Part shown: positions 48,401 through 58,740 of the stretch, one piece after another
How the letters are laid out: every line of letters begins with the position of its first letter
Numbering within the stretch: the stretch's first letter is position 1
Source of the DNA: Siphonodentalium dalli
Taxonomy: Eukaryota > Mollusca > Scaphopoda > Gadilida > Siphonodentaliidae
Length of the DNA: 64,000 nt
Direction: 5' to 3'
NCBI GenBank assembly: GCA_032622095.1
Contig: CP136069.1
Coordinates: forward strand, 39,966,194 to 40,030,193
Notes under the pieces: model-generated
Database searches by the model: none
What the model was told of the DNA's origin: nothing
Seen by the model: only the letters and a program-made list of their open reading frames with translations
Program-made: the position numbers and the translations under genes

Positions 48401-51400
48401 CAATATCGAACAGTCGCGGTATGAAATAAAGAAATTTGCCATCAAAGGAATGCACGAAGAAACCAAAGAGGAAGCAAAGCGGAATCTACTCATAAAACTA
48501 GGTGCCAAGGTCTGTGTATAATGAGTAGAGTTAACATTCGAGAGAACAGGCATCTTCTTATACGCTATCAAGGCTGCAAATAGTGTGTCTGTCATTGCAG
48601 AATGAAGTCCCCAGGGGGTGAAGTTAGTCACGCTATCCAGCACAGCGGGCCAGCATCACCAAATACACACTCTGGGAACCTTATTCTGCTTTAGGCCTCA
48701 ACTAGGGAGACTTAAGATCAGATTGAAGTTCCCCAGTTGAAGTTGGGGATGTTCAGCCATTAGTCACCTCGGTTATGCATTTTCTCTTCTAGGGAGATAG
48801 AAACTGAACAGACGGGAGGGGGGAAGTTACTAAAAACAATGTTAATTTGAGACTATACATACTTACCAGAGGATGAGGCCTAATCAGAATGAGGTCTCCA
48901 GAGGGTGAATTTGGTAATGCTAGCCCACTGTGCGGGATAGCTCCACTAAATTCATCCTCCATCAACCTCATTCTGCAAATGTCAGACACACTATTCCAAG
49001 GCTGGGTTGTGTATTTGTTACTCTTTCAATGCCGTCTGGGTCAAATTCAACCGAGTATCAGTCAAACTTTGCATGGTCACCTGTATTCACTGTACCTACA
49101 TCTTCATTAATTGACTTTCGATGCCACAACTGTTGCTCTGAGAATTATTTCAGGAACGAAAGAATCGCAGACACATCTCTATACATACAATTAACCCATT
49201 CAATACTAATACTAATTAACCCTTTACCCAACAAACCGGCCAAAACCGGCCAAATAAAGCTTCAACAGCCTAAAATATCTTGGGTCTGTCTCAATAAAAC
49301 CATACAAATATGGATATCATTGGAACCGGCTCATTGACCACATTGTAATGGTGATAGTTATGCCCTGTGCCAATGCATTCTCTTATATATGCGAGTCGAC
49401 CATAGGTCGCCTCGCATATATAAGAGAATGCATTGGCCTAAAAAAAATCTTTTTTTAACACTTTTTATCATTTTTTCTTACATTCTTTAACAATTTTATA
49501 ATTTTTAATGTGTTAAGCCAATGCATTCTCTTATATATGCGAGGCGACCTATGGTCGACTCGCATATATAAGAGAATGCATTGGCACAGGGCCCTTCTGT
49601 TGGGTAAAGGGTTAACAAGTAGTTCACTTAGGAAATGTTCAGATTATAAAATCAACAAACCGCTCATGGCCATGGCCTATCTGAATATTTCCCCACAATA
49701 AATAGGAATCCTTCAATCCTCCTGCACTTGTAATATCTGTTCATCAGTCTGTTCATCAGTGTATATGTTCATCTGTGTATATTTCTTGAACATCCCCCCC
49801 AATAAATAACAGACCCTTCCCATGTTTACTTTTGTAACTGGGTGGGATAATCTGTCTAGTAAAAAAAGAGTTAAGTTTGTTGCTCAGCTTCTCTCAGAGT
49901 CACATTCGACAGTAATATGATGGGCAAACCCTCTTATTGAGCACAACATTAATACATGTCCTGTGATCAACCAATTCCGACCATGCTGAAGAGACCATGG
50001 GTTCCGCAAAATTACTGGACAAATTTGAAACAGCTTATACCATATATAACGAATGTTAACAAGAGCATTGCTAGGGCGTGGCAAAATATGCACATGGTAA
50101 TATTCAAGAAAGGGCCATAACTCTAATGAAAATTGGTGTTGGGAACCCAAATTTGAACTTGACCTGTATTTTGGGCTAGTAAACTCACATACCAAATTTC
50201 ATCCCATTCACTTCCGACTTACTAAAGTTATCATCCGGAAATGAAAATTGAGTGCAAATTCCAACAGAAAGGGCCATAACTCTGGTGAAATTGGCGTGCA
50301 GAACCCGAATTTGAACTTGACTTGTATTTTGTGCTAGTAAACAAACAAACCAAATTTCATTACATTCACTTCAGACATACTCAAGTCACATCCCGAAACG
50401 AAAATGTGAACAGACAGATGGACGGATGGACCGACACACCAAAACATAATACATCACGTTTTTTTCCAAAACGGTCATATATAAATAGATAGAAACGCAT
50501 CCATTATCTGGTTTACTTATATTATCTTCCAGGTAAAAGATAAGAAAGAATACAAGAACTATAAAGTTTATCAGGCGGAGATAAAAAAAAGGAATGAAGA
50601 TAATGTTAAAGAGAAGGAGCTCGTAAGTAAATAATGTAATGTAGAATTTTGCGAAAACCCTGTGCCAATGCATTCTCTTATATATGCGAGTCTCTGATAT
50701 GGAGCCTCACATATATAAGAGAATACATTGGTCTAGCAATATTTACCTTAAAGGGGTACTGAACACTAAATCCGGACATTTATGGGACCATCTCCTTTTA
50801 TATTCAACAGAAAATATGCAACAAATGAATGAATTTGAGCCATGGATTAGTGAAAAATATGATCATGTGCTCTATTAACGATGCAAACATGGTAATTATA
50901 ATGAAAATGAATTTATGACACCAGCCAGCATATTAAAATTCATTTTCATTATAATTACCATTTTGTTTTACATCGTTCATAAGTAAATGGGGGTATTTTG
51001 CACTCAATCGTGGCTCAAATTCATTCATTTGTTGCATATATTCTGTTGAGTATAAAATGAGATGGTCCCATAAATGGCCAGATTTAGTGTACAGTACCCC
51101 TTATAGGGAGCCTCGCATATATAAGAGATCGCACTGGCACATGATCTTTAATGCTGTACCAGCACAGTTCCCATCATGACGTCAATCACACCATCACACC
51201 AGTTGTTGAACACTGCTGAGTCTAATGCATGCAGTCTTTTTTCAGGTGCTTCACTGGAGTGCTCACGCTCACCGAACAAGCTGGGTCCATTTTCACATCT
51301 AGGTTTGACGATGTGAGCGCTGTACGAGTGGCCTTGATCGGGGGTCACAATTTGGTGCGAGATTTGAACAGCATACACACTGCATAGCTCAAAACCTAGC

Positions 51401-53543
51401 CACTGCTAGATATCGCTGTATTGAAAATGACAAACACCCTAACCACTGGTCTATCAAGCTCCATGAGAAATATGACTAACTATATAAGATAAAAACATAT
51501 TTTATTTTTAAGTTGGACATCCGAGTAACTTACGTAGAGGGTATTTGGAAAAAATTATATTTCAACTCAAGTGCAAGTACTAATTATTAATGGATTTGTA
51601 AATTTTGTCGGTGCTTAAAAATAGCATTGTGGAATCAAGTTCCAGGTTTTATTTATTCCCTGCCTCCCAGCGCCTCCACTGAAAAGGTAGCAATACACAA
51701 TTTCCAAATAAATTTTTCCAAATAGAAAAAAAGTTCTCGTAGCAATTTCAAAAATATATCTTGCAAGCGCAGATGACAGAATTCAGGGAAGAGAAATCGG
51801 GCTGCACTCCTGTAACCAAACACACAGAGTTGGCCTTCACTGAATACGAAAATCATGTTACGTATCCAAAATTTTAACTTTTTTTGTGAACTTTCCAAGT
51901 TTTTAAAAATAAATAAACCTTCAAACCAGTAATGTCACATTTAACACAGGCTACACTGGCAGTTATCCGCCCCAGATACTTATTTTTCAGACACCCTACA
52001 ACCAGATAAATCGTGTACTGCTACCAAAGGAATTCTTCTGCACTTGTATCATCATTTCATCTGTCTGTCGTCTGCTTATATTTCCGTGACATCCCTCCAG
52101 ATAAATAATAGACCATTCTAATGAATACTGTTATGACTACTCATTTAGTATAAAAAAAAGTGTTAGACATTAAAATAAAAATTACTATACTAGTACATGC
52201 TGCTGCATGATATGCCGCCAATGCCGGTCCAGTCCACATCTATGATGGTATGGCACTCTTATGTCGAAACATTTTGGGACATTATTCCATAATTAAACCA
52301 CATAAATGAGTTTTAGAAACACTCACGATTTTAAATCTTCCATGACTGGAGCTGCCTGAAATTTTGCGAAAACACTCCCACAGGGAGCCTCGCAAAAATA
52401 AGAGAATGCATTGGCCTAACTATATTTACCTTGACCTTGTAAGGCAGTGTATACTCTTATATATACGAGGCTCCTTGTGGGAGACTCGCATATATAAGAG
52501 AATGCACTGGTACATGGTCTTTAATGCTGCACCAGCGCAGCTCCCATCATGAAAGGGTTAATAGAAGTTCATTCACTTTTGCAGGACAGAAAACTCAGGA
52601 AGACTATAAAAGGAAAAATTAATAAGAAAGACAGGTGAGTTTAGTGAGCAAACCCGAGTTTAGTGCGCCTGTAATTTGCAGAATGAGGTCCCCAGAGGGT
52701 GAATTTAGTGACGCTATCCTGCATAGTGGGCTAGCATTACTAAATTCACCCTCTGGGAACCTCATTCTGCATGGCCTCATTGCTATGGGAGACATAGACT
52801 CCGATTGAAGTTCCCAAATGGTGAATATTGTGATGTACACCCATTGGGAACCTTGAATATGCAATGTGTTGTCTGCCAATTTGGGGATATAGAGAAACTA
52901 AACGAAAAAAGAAATAGAATCTATGTGAAGAAGTTTCTATAGAAATTTGATAATAAAGAAACTTTCCAGAGAAGATGAGGCCTAAGCAGAATGAGGTCCC
53001 CCAGAGGGTGAATTTTGTGATGCTAGCCCACTGTGGGATAGCGTCACTAAATTCACCCTCTGGGGACCTCATTCTGCAAATGACAGACACACCATATTCA
53101 GGCTCGTTAGCGAGATGTCTTCACCACAGAAGGCGAATTTTGCAACCAGACGTATCTCTACAGCATTACCATAATACCACATGTTACAAGCATCTGTAAA
53201 TCAAAGTTGCTGTTATGTCATTTGTAGGTGTTTTCATTTTATACTTCCAATAATCAGAGGTCTTTGATGAAAACTGGATTTTTGCAAAACGTTCATCTGG
53301 GTCTTAATGTATAGGAAGTGACTTTTCTCAATTTTTCCACCTGTTTTTTGCTGAAATATCTCATGGTGAAAATCCCATGACTGTATTGAAATTGTAATTT
53401 ATAACCTTTGTGAATGCAAACACAACTGATAATGATGTGCATGCCTCTTTTTTCCAGACCTAAACAGAAAAAGAGATAGCAATGATCTTGATGGACAAGT
53501 TGTGAAATACAGGAGGTGTGCAATACTCGGAAATCATGACTGA
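39368..53543 (+). CDS. C1orf131: C1orf131/DUF4602 family protein (SSU processome Faf1-like), 6 coding exons
   Basis: The human family member is a nucleolar component of the small-subunit processome, the counterpart of yeast Faf1, acting in 18S rRNA maturation. Joining 39368..39420 (ATG at 39375), 43734..44029, 48330..48509, 50533..50622, 52585..52634 and 53468..53543 gives 245 codons. A lysine run lies near residues 30-36. VIHFIDPAKRSRKK precedes the conserved block NIEQSRYEIKKFAIKGM...LLIKLGAK, followed by EYKNYKVYQAEIKKR and a C-terminal GQVVKYRR that lines up with GQVGKFK in the human protein. The protein is basic and low-complexity at the ends. The exon 2 donor GAG|GTTGGT is weak. Exon 6 needs the second of two nearby AGs; the first gives an early stop. 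An acceptor just before the ATG implies an upstream non-coding exon. Confidence 0.82.
39579..39838. mobile_element. Perfect-palindrome CAGTAATGC element with duplicated arm
   Basis: TA on each side. The right arm segment GAGCTTTCCGATGAATGGCA occurs twice, making it longer than sister copies. Confidence 0.88.
39856..40395 (-). repeat. Two tRNA-Leu-like SINE-type heads in tandem
   Basis: Minus strand of 40285-40375 has CCCCATAGCCGAGATAGTTA and GCGTGGGTTCAAACCCC, a perfect B box after a class-II-length gap, as in tRNA-Leu. A second head is at 39868-39950. Flanks match 24290-24665. Confidence 0.7.
40497..41275. repeat. Degenerate tandem repeat, ~150-160-bp units
   Basis: About five units share GACATCTAGATGGGAGCTAT, GCAGCCATCTTGGATTTTA and GGCACACCCTGCAGCC. 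Confidence 0.8.
41275..42535. mobile_element. Two-hairpin TTAA element (A1) split by a hAT-like element
   Basis: Left part 41275-41432 and right part 42454-42535 (TTAA at 42532) are one A1 element broken in the second hairpin. Confidence 0.85.
41433..42453. mobile_element. 1,021-bp hAT-like element nested in an A1 element
   Basis: Perfect ends TAGAGATGGGCGGTA and TACCGCCCATCTCTA; ATGTGAGG is duplicated at 41425-41432 and 42454-42461. TACCG/CGGTA words crowd both ends. No transposase seen. Confidence 0.93.
43455..43712. mobile_element. Two-hairpin TTAA element (A1) abutting an exon
   Basis: Left CAACCCTTCCATGACTGG, right TGAAAGGGTTAA ending 21 nt before the C1orf131 exon 2. Confidence 0.9.
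43734..44029 (+). CDS. C1orf131: C1orf131 homologue, exon 2
   Basis: Ninety-eight codons from DSVIGMQPHNTK through a lysine run, KIVFHPESSHSCSDLISDE and EVIHFIDPAKRSRKKRE. The acceptor ATCTTTCAG lies only 21 nt after a TTAA element. The donor GTTGGT is the weakest in the gene, but the next exon is in the matching phase. Confidence 0.78.
44086..45190. repeat. Mollusc GTTATGGTCCTT repeats (inverse orientation), interrupted
   Basis: Units with GGATGATAACTTTAGTTTCAG and GGAGTTATGGTCCTTG are the inverse of the GGGGCATAACTC family. Split by the element 44606-45062. Confidence 0.8.
44606..45062. mobile_element. TTAA element with AGGCCCACTT ends, nested
   Basis: TTAAAGGCCCACTT and AAGTGGGCCTTTAA, TTAA at 44606 and 45059. 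It interrupts a GTTATGGTCC unit cleanly. Confidence 0.85.
45540..45940. mobile_element. Two-hairpin TTAA element (A2)
   Basis: TTAA edges; ends CCCTTTACCCAACAGAAGGG and GGTTTGTTGGGTAAAGGG; both hairpins near perfect. 401 bp. Confidence 0.95.
46128..46232. mobile_element. 'GAATGAGG' family, one hairpin
   Basis: GAATGAGGTCCCCAGAGGG and its inverse; outer ends missing. Confidence 0.8.
46512..46951. repeat. TATACCCCC...ACACCTCTAG element
   Basis: Starts TTATACCCCCCATAACG with a GGGGGGGTATA hairpin, has CGTCCGTCCGTCCGTCC, ends TCACACCTCTAG. It is the inverse orientation of 60971-61580. Confidence 0.75.
47065..47420. repeat. ATGCCCCCCGACC repeat
   Basis: Poly-C start, CCGTCCGTTCGTCTG, then two units with TCGGGTGTTAATTAGCGG and TGGTGATAGCACAG. 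Related units lie at 1050-1140 and 63050-63300. Confidence 0.7.
47650..48325. other. C1orf131 homologue intron, no other gene seen
   Basis: Ordinary A/T-rich intron; a decayed AATTTTGATTTATTTTGATA segment resembles the inverse mollusc repeat. Confidence 0.45.
48330..48509 (+). CDS. C1orf131: C1orf131 homologue, exon 3 (DUF4602 core)
   Basis: Sixty codons, MLKSKEPPRKTEV through NIEQSRYEIKKFAIKGM and RNLLIKLGAK. The acceptor is TCTATTTCAG and the donor is GTCTGT. This is the strongest match to the family, ending in the LGAK motif. Confidence 0.88.
48571..49004. mobile_element. 'GAATGAGG' family, full two-hairpin copy
   Basis: Hairpins 48597-48690 and 48885-48975; ends CAAGGCTGCAAATAGTGTGT and ACACTATTCCAAGGCTG. 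61 nt downstream of C1orf131 exon 3. Confidence 0.87.
49216..49615. mobile_element. Two-hairpin TTAA element (A2), inverse orientation
   Basis: TTAA edges; begins CCCTTTACCCAACAAACCGG, ends TTCTGTTGGGTAAAGGG. 400 bp. Confidence 0.94.
50060..50485. repeat. GGGCCATAACTC repeat element
   Basis: CAAGAGCATTGCTAGGGCGT start, two units, then AGACAGATGGACGGATGG and an AACGGTCATATATA end. Ends 48 nt before C1orf131 exon 4. Confidence 0.82.
50533..50622 (+). CDS. C1orf131: C1orf131 homologue, exon 4
   Basis: Thirty codons, VKDKKEYKNYKVYQAEIKKR to KEKEL. The acceptor is ATCTTCCAG and the donor is GTAAGT. The Y-x-NYK pattern directly after LGAK is typical of the family. Confidence 0.88.
50643..51178. 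mobile_element. A1 element split by a family-B TTAA element
   Basis: Left part to 50747, right part from 51105. Neither edge TTAA is clear; the first hairpin is decayed. Confidence 0.75.
50748..51104. mobile_element. Family-B palindromic TTAA element, nested
   Basis: TTAAAGGGGTACTGAACACT faces AGTGTACAGTACCCCTTAT. Long arms (TTATGGGACCATCTCCTTTT and inverse) make most of it palindromic. Confidence 0.82.
51180..51478 (-). repeat. tRNA-derived SINE
   Basis: Minus strand: GATAGACCAGTGGTTAGGGT (A box) and GCTGTTCAAATCTCGC (B box), then about 190 nt of body with tandem GTGTGATGGTGTGATTGACG at the tail. The 76-codon open frame within it is not taken as a gene. Confidence 0.65.
51480..52330. other. 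C1orf131 homologue intron 4, no other gene seen
   Basis: A/T-rich; an 81-codon minus frame at 51653 lacks support. Confidence 0.45.
52335..52561. mobile_element. Two-hairpin TTAA element (A1) abutting an exon
   Basis: First hairpin partly deleted, second intact; right end CATGAAAGGGTTAA ends 23 nt before C1orf131 exon 5. Confidence 0.88.
52585..52634 (+). CDS. C1orf131: C1orf131 homologue, exon 5
   Basis: Encodes the basic stretch DRKLRKTIKGKINKKD plus two bases. The acceptor is CACTTTTGCAG and the donor is GTGAGT. A TTAA element ends 23 nt upstream of the acceptor. Confidence 0.78.
52646..53105. mobile_element. 'GAATGAGG' family, full two-hairpin copy
   Basis: Begins CAAACCCGAGTTTAGTGCGC just 11 nt past the exon 5 donor; hairpins 52678-52770 and 52985-53075. 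Confidence 0.88.
53468..53543 (+). CDS. C1orf131: C1orf131 homologue, terminal coding exon
   Basis: Using AG at 53466-53467 as acceptor, the frame reads KRDSNDLDGQVVKYRRCAIL and GNHD with stop TGA at 53541. The GQVVKYR motif supports this frame. Using the nearer-to-tract AG (53456-53457) gives RPKQKKR and stop TAG at 53477. A third option ends the exon at 53515 (donor GTGTGC) and joins 54109. Confidence 0.65.
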
Positions 53544-53544
53544 C

Positions 53545-54108
53545 ATCACAAATAATTCGGGAGAGAACGATAAAGCATCTGGATTGAAATGTGTCCGTTT
53601 GAGAGACATTCAACTCGAGGCTTCAGATATTTTCAAGATATTTTTTTTAAATAAAAATTATTTTGATTTTGATAATTATTTTCTTCCTGTTCAGAAATTC
53701 ACAGGGGCTAACTATTAAAATATTAATATTATAATAGGGTTTTCACCAGGGGAAAATAAACGAGGCCTTTTTAGGGAAAACACATAACGCGACAATGGTT
53801 CGCCCAGTCGTGAAATTTTTTACACTGAAAGGTAACCATTTCCTTGCACCTGAGATAATCTCAACACAATCCAAAGCTACTTATATAATGGAAGTTGATC
53901 CTGGACATATTCCCTGTCCATCATTTTTCATAGGTGCATTATTTTTGTTCATGGTACCCAGAGCATTAAATTATGAAATTACGCAAGTGAAATCGGAAGT
54001 TATTGGACATCACAGCAGAAAATGTGAAAGACGAATGTAGTTGTCATGATTTTTTTGACACAATGTCCAGTAAGATTTCTGATACATTACAATTAATTCA
54101 TTTTGCAG
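53545..54108. other. 3' region of C1orf131 homologue, no other gene seen
   Basis: Open frames at 53518-53718 and 53795-54040 have no known motif. Probably 3' UTR or intron. Confidence 0.4.
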
Positions 54109-54186
54109 GAGTCAACGGAAACACCCAAAGCAAAGCCGCCCAAAAAATAAGTTGCGATCCCTCACCAACAGAATTTGCTTGACATA
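54109..54186 (+). other. Possible alternative terminal exon of the C1orf131 homologue
   Basis: A good acceptor (CATTTTGCAG) precedes GAG TCA ACG. In phase 0 it reads ESTETPKAKPPKK then TAA (54148-54150) and could splice from exon 4. In phase 2 it reads on to TAA at 54184. No conserved motif is visible, so this is only a candidate. Confidence 0.25.
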
Positions 54187-54301
54187 AAGTCAAAACAACA
54201 ATAGTGAGGACCACAGAGTTGTAGCCCACATGTTATGAAATATAATGAGTATTGGGCATATCTATTTTGGTGGTGTGAATATCACTATTAATTCCCACTA
54301 C

Positions 54302-54692
54302 ACTCAACAAACCGGCCAAAACCGGCCAAATAAAGCTTCAACAGCCTAAAATATCTTCGGTCTGTCTCAATAGAACCATACAAATATGGATATCATTGGA
54401 ACCGGCTCCTTGACCACATTGTGATAGTTACAGTTATGCCCTGTGCCAATGCATTCTCTTATATATGCAGGTCGACCATAGGTCGCCTCGCATATATAAG
54501 AGAATGCATTGGCCTAAAAAAAATCTTTTTTTTAACACTTTTTACCATTTTTTCTTACATTCTTTAACAATTTTATAATTTTTAATGTGTTAAGCCAATG
54601 CATTCTCTTATATATGCGAGGCGACCTATGGTCGACTCGCATATATAAGAGAATGCATTGGCACAGGGCCGTTCTGTTGGGTAAAGGGTTAA
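54302..54692. mobile_element. Two-hairpin TTAA element (A2), left edge lost
   Basis: AACCGGCCAAAACCGG start, two good hairpins, right end GTTGGGTAAAGGGTTAA. Confidence 0.92.
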
Positions 54693-55050
54693 ATGAATTT
54701 GGGACCTGTTCCGTATTGTAAAATAAATCACATGGGATATTGTTGGATTATGGGAATGCACATTAATCAGCACGTGTATATATACATGTAGCTGAAGAGG
54801 ATCATATGTATCATCTTGACAGATATCAAAACAAATTGCAGAATATATGACCTCTGCAGACATGCATTAATTATGTAATATGCGGCAGCAACGGATCTCT
54901 GAGCATGAGTATTTTTGTGCAAAAATCTTTCCATTCAGCAGTCCAGCATTCTTTGATGTTAACGCAACACTTTCATTAGTTGCATTTACGTTATAGAACA
55001 TTGCAATTTGACGGACCACCAAACTTTATGTTATAGACTTATGTACCTGT

Positions 55051-55440
55051 ATCAAACCTGAGTTTGGCATGCCTGTCATTTGCGGAATGAGGTCCCCAGA
55101 GGGTGAATTTAGTGATGCTATCCCACACAGCGGGCTAGCATCACCAAATTCACCCTCTGGGGACCTCATTCTGCATGGTCTAATCTGCTGTGGGAGGCAT
55201 AGATTCAGATTGAAGTTCCAAAATGGTGAATATTGTGATGTGCACCCATTGGAAACCTCGATTATGCAATGTGTCGTCTGCTAATTTGGGGATATAGAGA
55301 AATTAAACTAAAAAAGAAATAGAATCTATGTGAAGAAGTCTCCATAGAAATTTGGTAATAAAGAAACTTTCCAGAGAAGATGAGACGAAGCAGAATGAGG
55401 TCCCCAGAGGGTGAATTTAGTGATGTTAGCCCACTATGCG
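55051..55440. mobile_element. 'GAATGAGG' family, truncated in second hairpin
   Basis: CAAACCTGAGTTTGGCATGC start, one complete hairpin, standard middle, then stops at CCCACTATGCGGCGAGG. Confidence 0.83.
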
Positions 55441-55444
55441 GCGA

Positions 55445-56020
55445 GGGAAATAAGGCTGCTGTTTGGATGCTGAGCCATACCCGGAAACCATGATTATAAA
55501 CATCTCAAAACAATTGAGTCTCCCTTCATATAATACTCTGTATCTCCTATGCTATTCTTCAATCTTGTTGAAATTTTGAATGAATTGAGAACATGGTAAA
55601 TGCAGCACATTTGAGAGTCGAAACAATTAAAATTTACATTTTATTCGTATAATCATACAAACACATCAATTCATACAGACAATAACATAACAATAGGAAG
55701 CCAAACAAGGTAGACAGTCATTTTTTAGGAACTCATTCATGCTCCAAAACCCCCAATAAATGCTTCCTTTTGTCCCTATTGTTATCAACATCAAGTATAT
55801 GAACACATTGCCCAATTGGCTCGCAGCCTGTCAGTGCAAACATATGTAACCGGTCTACTGGTTGGAGCTAACAGACGAACAAATGTTGAGAAAACATTTG
55901 TAAACCCACTAAACGTTGAGTCGATATTTTTAAAAAACATGACATATTGTAACCCAGTAACCATTTACAGAGTCATTTATTTTTCTGCACCAAAGTCTGT
56001 CATATATGGCAATGTGAACT
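55445..56020. other. No gene seen
   Basis: A/T-rich single-copy-looking sequence without exon signals. Confidence 0.45.
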
Positions 56021-56025
56021 CGTGT

Positions 56026-56423
56026 TTAACCCTTTACCCAACAGAAGGGCCCTGTGCCAATGCATTCTCTTATATATGCGAGTCGACCATAGGTCGCCTC
56101 GCATATATAAGAGAATGCATTGGCTTAACACATTAAAAATTATAAAATTGTTAAAGAATGTAAGAAAAAATGGTAAAAAGTGTTAATTTTTTTTTTTTTA
56201 GGCCAATGCATTCTCTTATATATGCGAGGCGACCTATGGTCGACTCGCATATATAAGAGAATGCATTGGCACAGGGCATAACTGTAACTATCACAATGTG
56301 GTCAAGGAGCCGGTTCCAATGATATCCATATTTGTATGGTTCTATTGAGACAGACCGAAGATATTTTAGGCTGTTGAAGCTTTATTTGGCCGGTTTTGGC
56401 CGGTTTGTTGGGTAAAGGGTTAA
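56026..56423. mobile_element. Two-hairpin TTAA element (A2)
   Basis: TTAA edges and both hairpins intact; almost identical to 45540-45940. Confidence 0.95.
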
Positions 56424-56486
56424 AGCAAACAAATATGGTGTCCCGACTCCTAGGTGGGAAGATAAACTTTCCCCAATATGGGCATT

Positions 56487-56920
56487 CTATTGTTTTACGC
56501 AATTCCTTTCTTTATTCAAGGTTCTGGACCTCCAGTTACAACATAAAAATTTAACATAGTTTTCTACAGACCACAAATTTGTGTAAAGAGACCTCACTAT
56601 ACTAACAAACAATTGCACACACAGGTGACACTGATATAAGTCATCAATAATTAGACCGCCCAATATCTCTATGACAAGTCCATCAGGATTATGTTCATCC
56701 AAGAATTGCATGTCCCATGGAAATAGCATACAATATAATTTTGGCATACCTTGGTCTCCGTTTTGTATAATTCCAAAGGTCAAGGAGCTCAGAATGGCAT
56801 ATTTCAGTATACTGGATGGAGAATGAAAATTTCCTGAATATGAAAGTTCGCACAGTATATTGGCTTATTCCCAATCTATCACACATCGTATGCACATCTG
56901 TCAATTTTTAGGACGACAAT
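56487..56920 (-). other. Unassigned open frames, possible decayed exon
   Basis: A minus-strand frame reads ILKYAILSSLTFGIIQNGDQ and GMPKLYCMLFPWDMQFLDEH, which looks more protein-like than chance. No family recognised, and splice context is ambiguous. Confidence 0.2.
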
Positions 56921-57064
56921 TAGCTGCATGAATACTAGCTTACTGTCTTCTTTTTTGTTGCTTCTGACCGATATTGTAGATTGTCTATTGCACAGAAGAT
57001 GCATTAATTAGATTACATAACACAAGGTCCATTAACATTCTCTTATCATTATGAGGTTTGAGAC

Positions 57065-57436
57065 TTAACCCTTTACCCAACAAAACGGCCAAAACCGGCC
57101 AAATAAAGCATCAACAGCCTAAAATATCTTCGGTCTGTCTCAATAGAACCACCATACAAATATGGATATCAATTGGAACCGGCTCCTTGACCACATTGTG
57201 ATAGTCACAGTTATGCCCTGTGCCAATGCATTCTCTTATATATGCGAGTCGACCATAGGTCGCCTCGCATATATAAGAGAATGCATTGGCCTAAAAAAAA
57301 TCTTTTTTTAACAATTTTATAATTTGTAATGTGTTAAGCCAATGCATTCTCTTATATATGCGAGGCGACCTATGGTCGACTCGCATATATAAGAGAATGC
57401 ATTGGCACAGGGCCCTTCTGTTGGGTAAAGGGTTAA
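57065..57436. mobile_element. Two-hairpin TTAA element (A2), inverse orientation
   Basis: TTAA edges; part of the spacer between hairpins is deleted, giving 372 bp. Confidence 0.94.
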
Positions 57437-57792
57437 TGCGATTCCAAATATTTTACCCAGTTTGATTGGATATTTTATTTTAAAATGACCATAGCCACCA
57501 GGGTCCCTTGATCCTAAGATTACAATAAAATTTTAGAGTATAATTAAACATCAAATGGATTATTCTCATGAAAAATACTGCAGAAATTAAATATTACATT
57601 ATATTATATAACGAAACCCAAACAAAATCATATACAAATGGGAAGCTTCAAGGGGGGATCTCCAACATTCAAACGTCGATTGATTTCTTTGGGTGTTTTA
57701 GACACTGAATGGCATTGATTTTCTCAAGTTTTAAAAAGGCCATTTCATAGGGATGATAATTCGTGGATTAGATGTTCATCCACATAAACAGG

Positions 57793-58107
57793 TTAACCCT
57801 TTACCCAACAGAACGGCCCTGTGCCAATGCATTCTCTTATATATAAGAGAATGCATTGGCTTAACACATATTAAAAATGATAAAAAACAATTTAGGCCAA
57901 TGCATTCTCTTATATATGCGAGGCGACCTATGGTCGACTCGCATATATAAGAGAATGCATTGGCACAGGGCATAACTGTAACCATCACAATGTGGTCAAT
58001 GAACCGGTTCCAATGATATCCATATTTGTATGGTGTCATTGAGACAGACGGAAGATATTTTAGGCTGTTGAAGCTTTATTTGGCCGTTTTGTTGGGTAAA
58101 GAGTTAA
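57793..58107. mobile_element. Two-hairpin TTAA element (A2), first hairpin tip deleted
   Basis: The first hairpin lacks its CGACCATAGGTCG tip (arms meet at TTATATATAAGAGA), second intact. TTAA edges. Confidence 0.92.
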
Positions 58108-58109
58108 AC

Positions 58110-58460
58110 AATAGTAGGTTCATGACATCTTTGTGTAGTCACTATTGGGAAATTGGACCCACAGGTATCCCAGCGCCGAACATCACACAATCTGTACATA
58201 TAGCTACCGCTTTATTTCGCCGGGTGAAACCATTACTTTATTCAGAGGTCAATTCATTGAGCATTGTTTATACAAACTATTATAGATGGGATAAGGCGAT
58301 GTAGTAAAAATAATGTTTTTGATAACGATATTTTATATTAAATTATATAAATTATATTATATATGTAATGCTCGATCTTCTGTTACATCTCATATATTGG
58401 TATTCGCTCTAACAACTCAGTCAATTATTCTGTTCGATGTTGGTTCTGTGAGCCCCCCAC
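58110..58460. other. No gene seen
   Basis: A/T-rich; no exon or repeat boundary recognised. Confidence 0.45.
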
Positions 58461-58466
58461 ACGAAT

Positions 58467-58715
58467 TAACCCTTTGAGTGCCAGGGGCCGATCTCATCGG
58501 CCCTAAACCTACAAAATAAGTCTGTTAAAGAATATAAGAATAAATTATTAAAATTGTAAAAAATTGTAAAAAAAAAAAAAAAAAAAAAAATGTTAGGCCA
58601 ATGCATTCTCTTATATATGCGAGGCGACCTATGGTCGACTCGCATATATAACAGAATGCATTGGCACAGGGTATATGGGTTGATACAAAAATCGGACCTG
58701 GCACTCAAGGGTTAA
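58467..58715. mobile_element. Two-hairpin TTAA element (A3 subtype), one hairpin
   Basis: TTAA edges; ends CCCTTTGAGTGCCAGGGGCC and GACCTGGCACTCAAGGG; poly-A spacer of about 22, one CGACC-type hairpin. Confidence 0.9.
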
Positions 58716-58740
58716 AATGATGTTACAATAGCATAACATT

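Noticed and set aside
53458-53479. Ending the C1orf131 protein at RPKQKKR
   Set aside because: The alternative AG ten bases on restores the conserved GQVVKYR tail, so it is preferred; kept as an isoform possibility.
53795-54040. 81-codon frame MVRPVVKFF...
   Set aside because: No family resemblance, no splice sites, lies in the 3' region of the C1orf131 gene.
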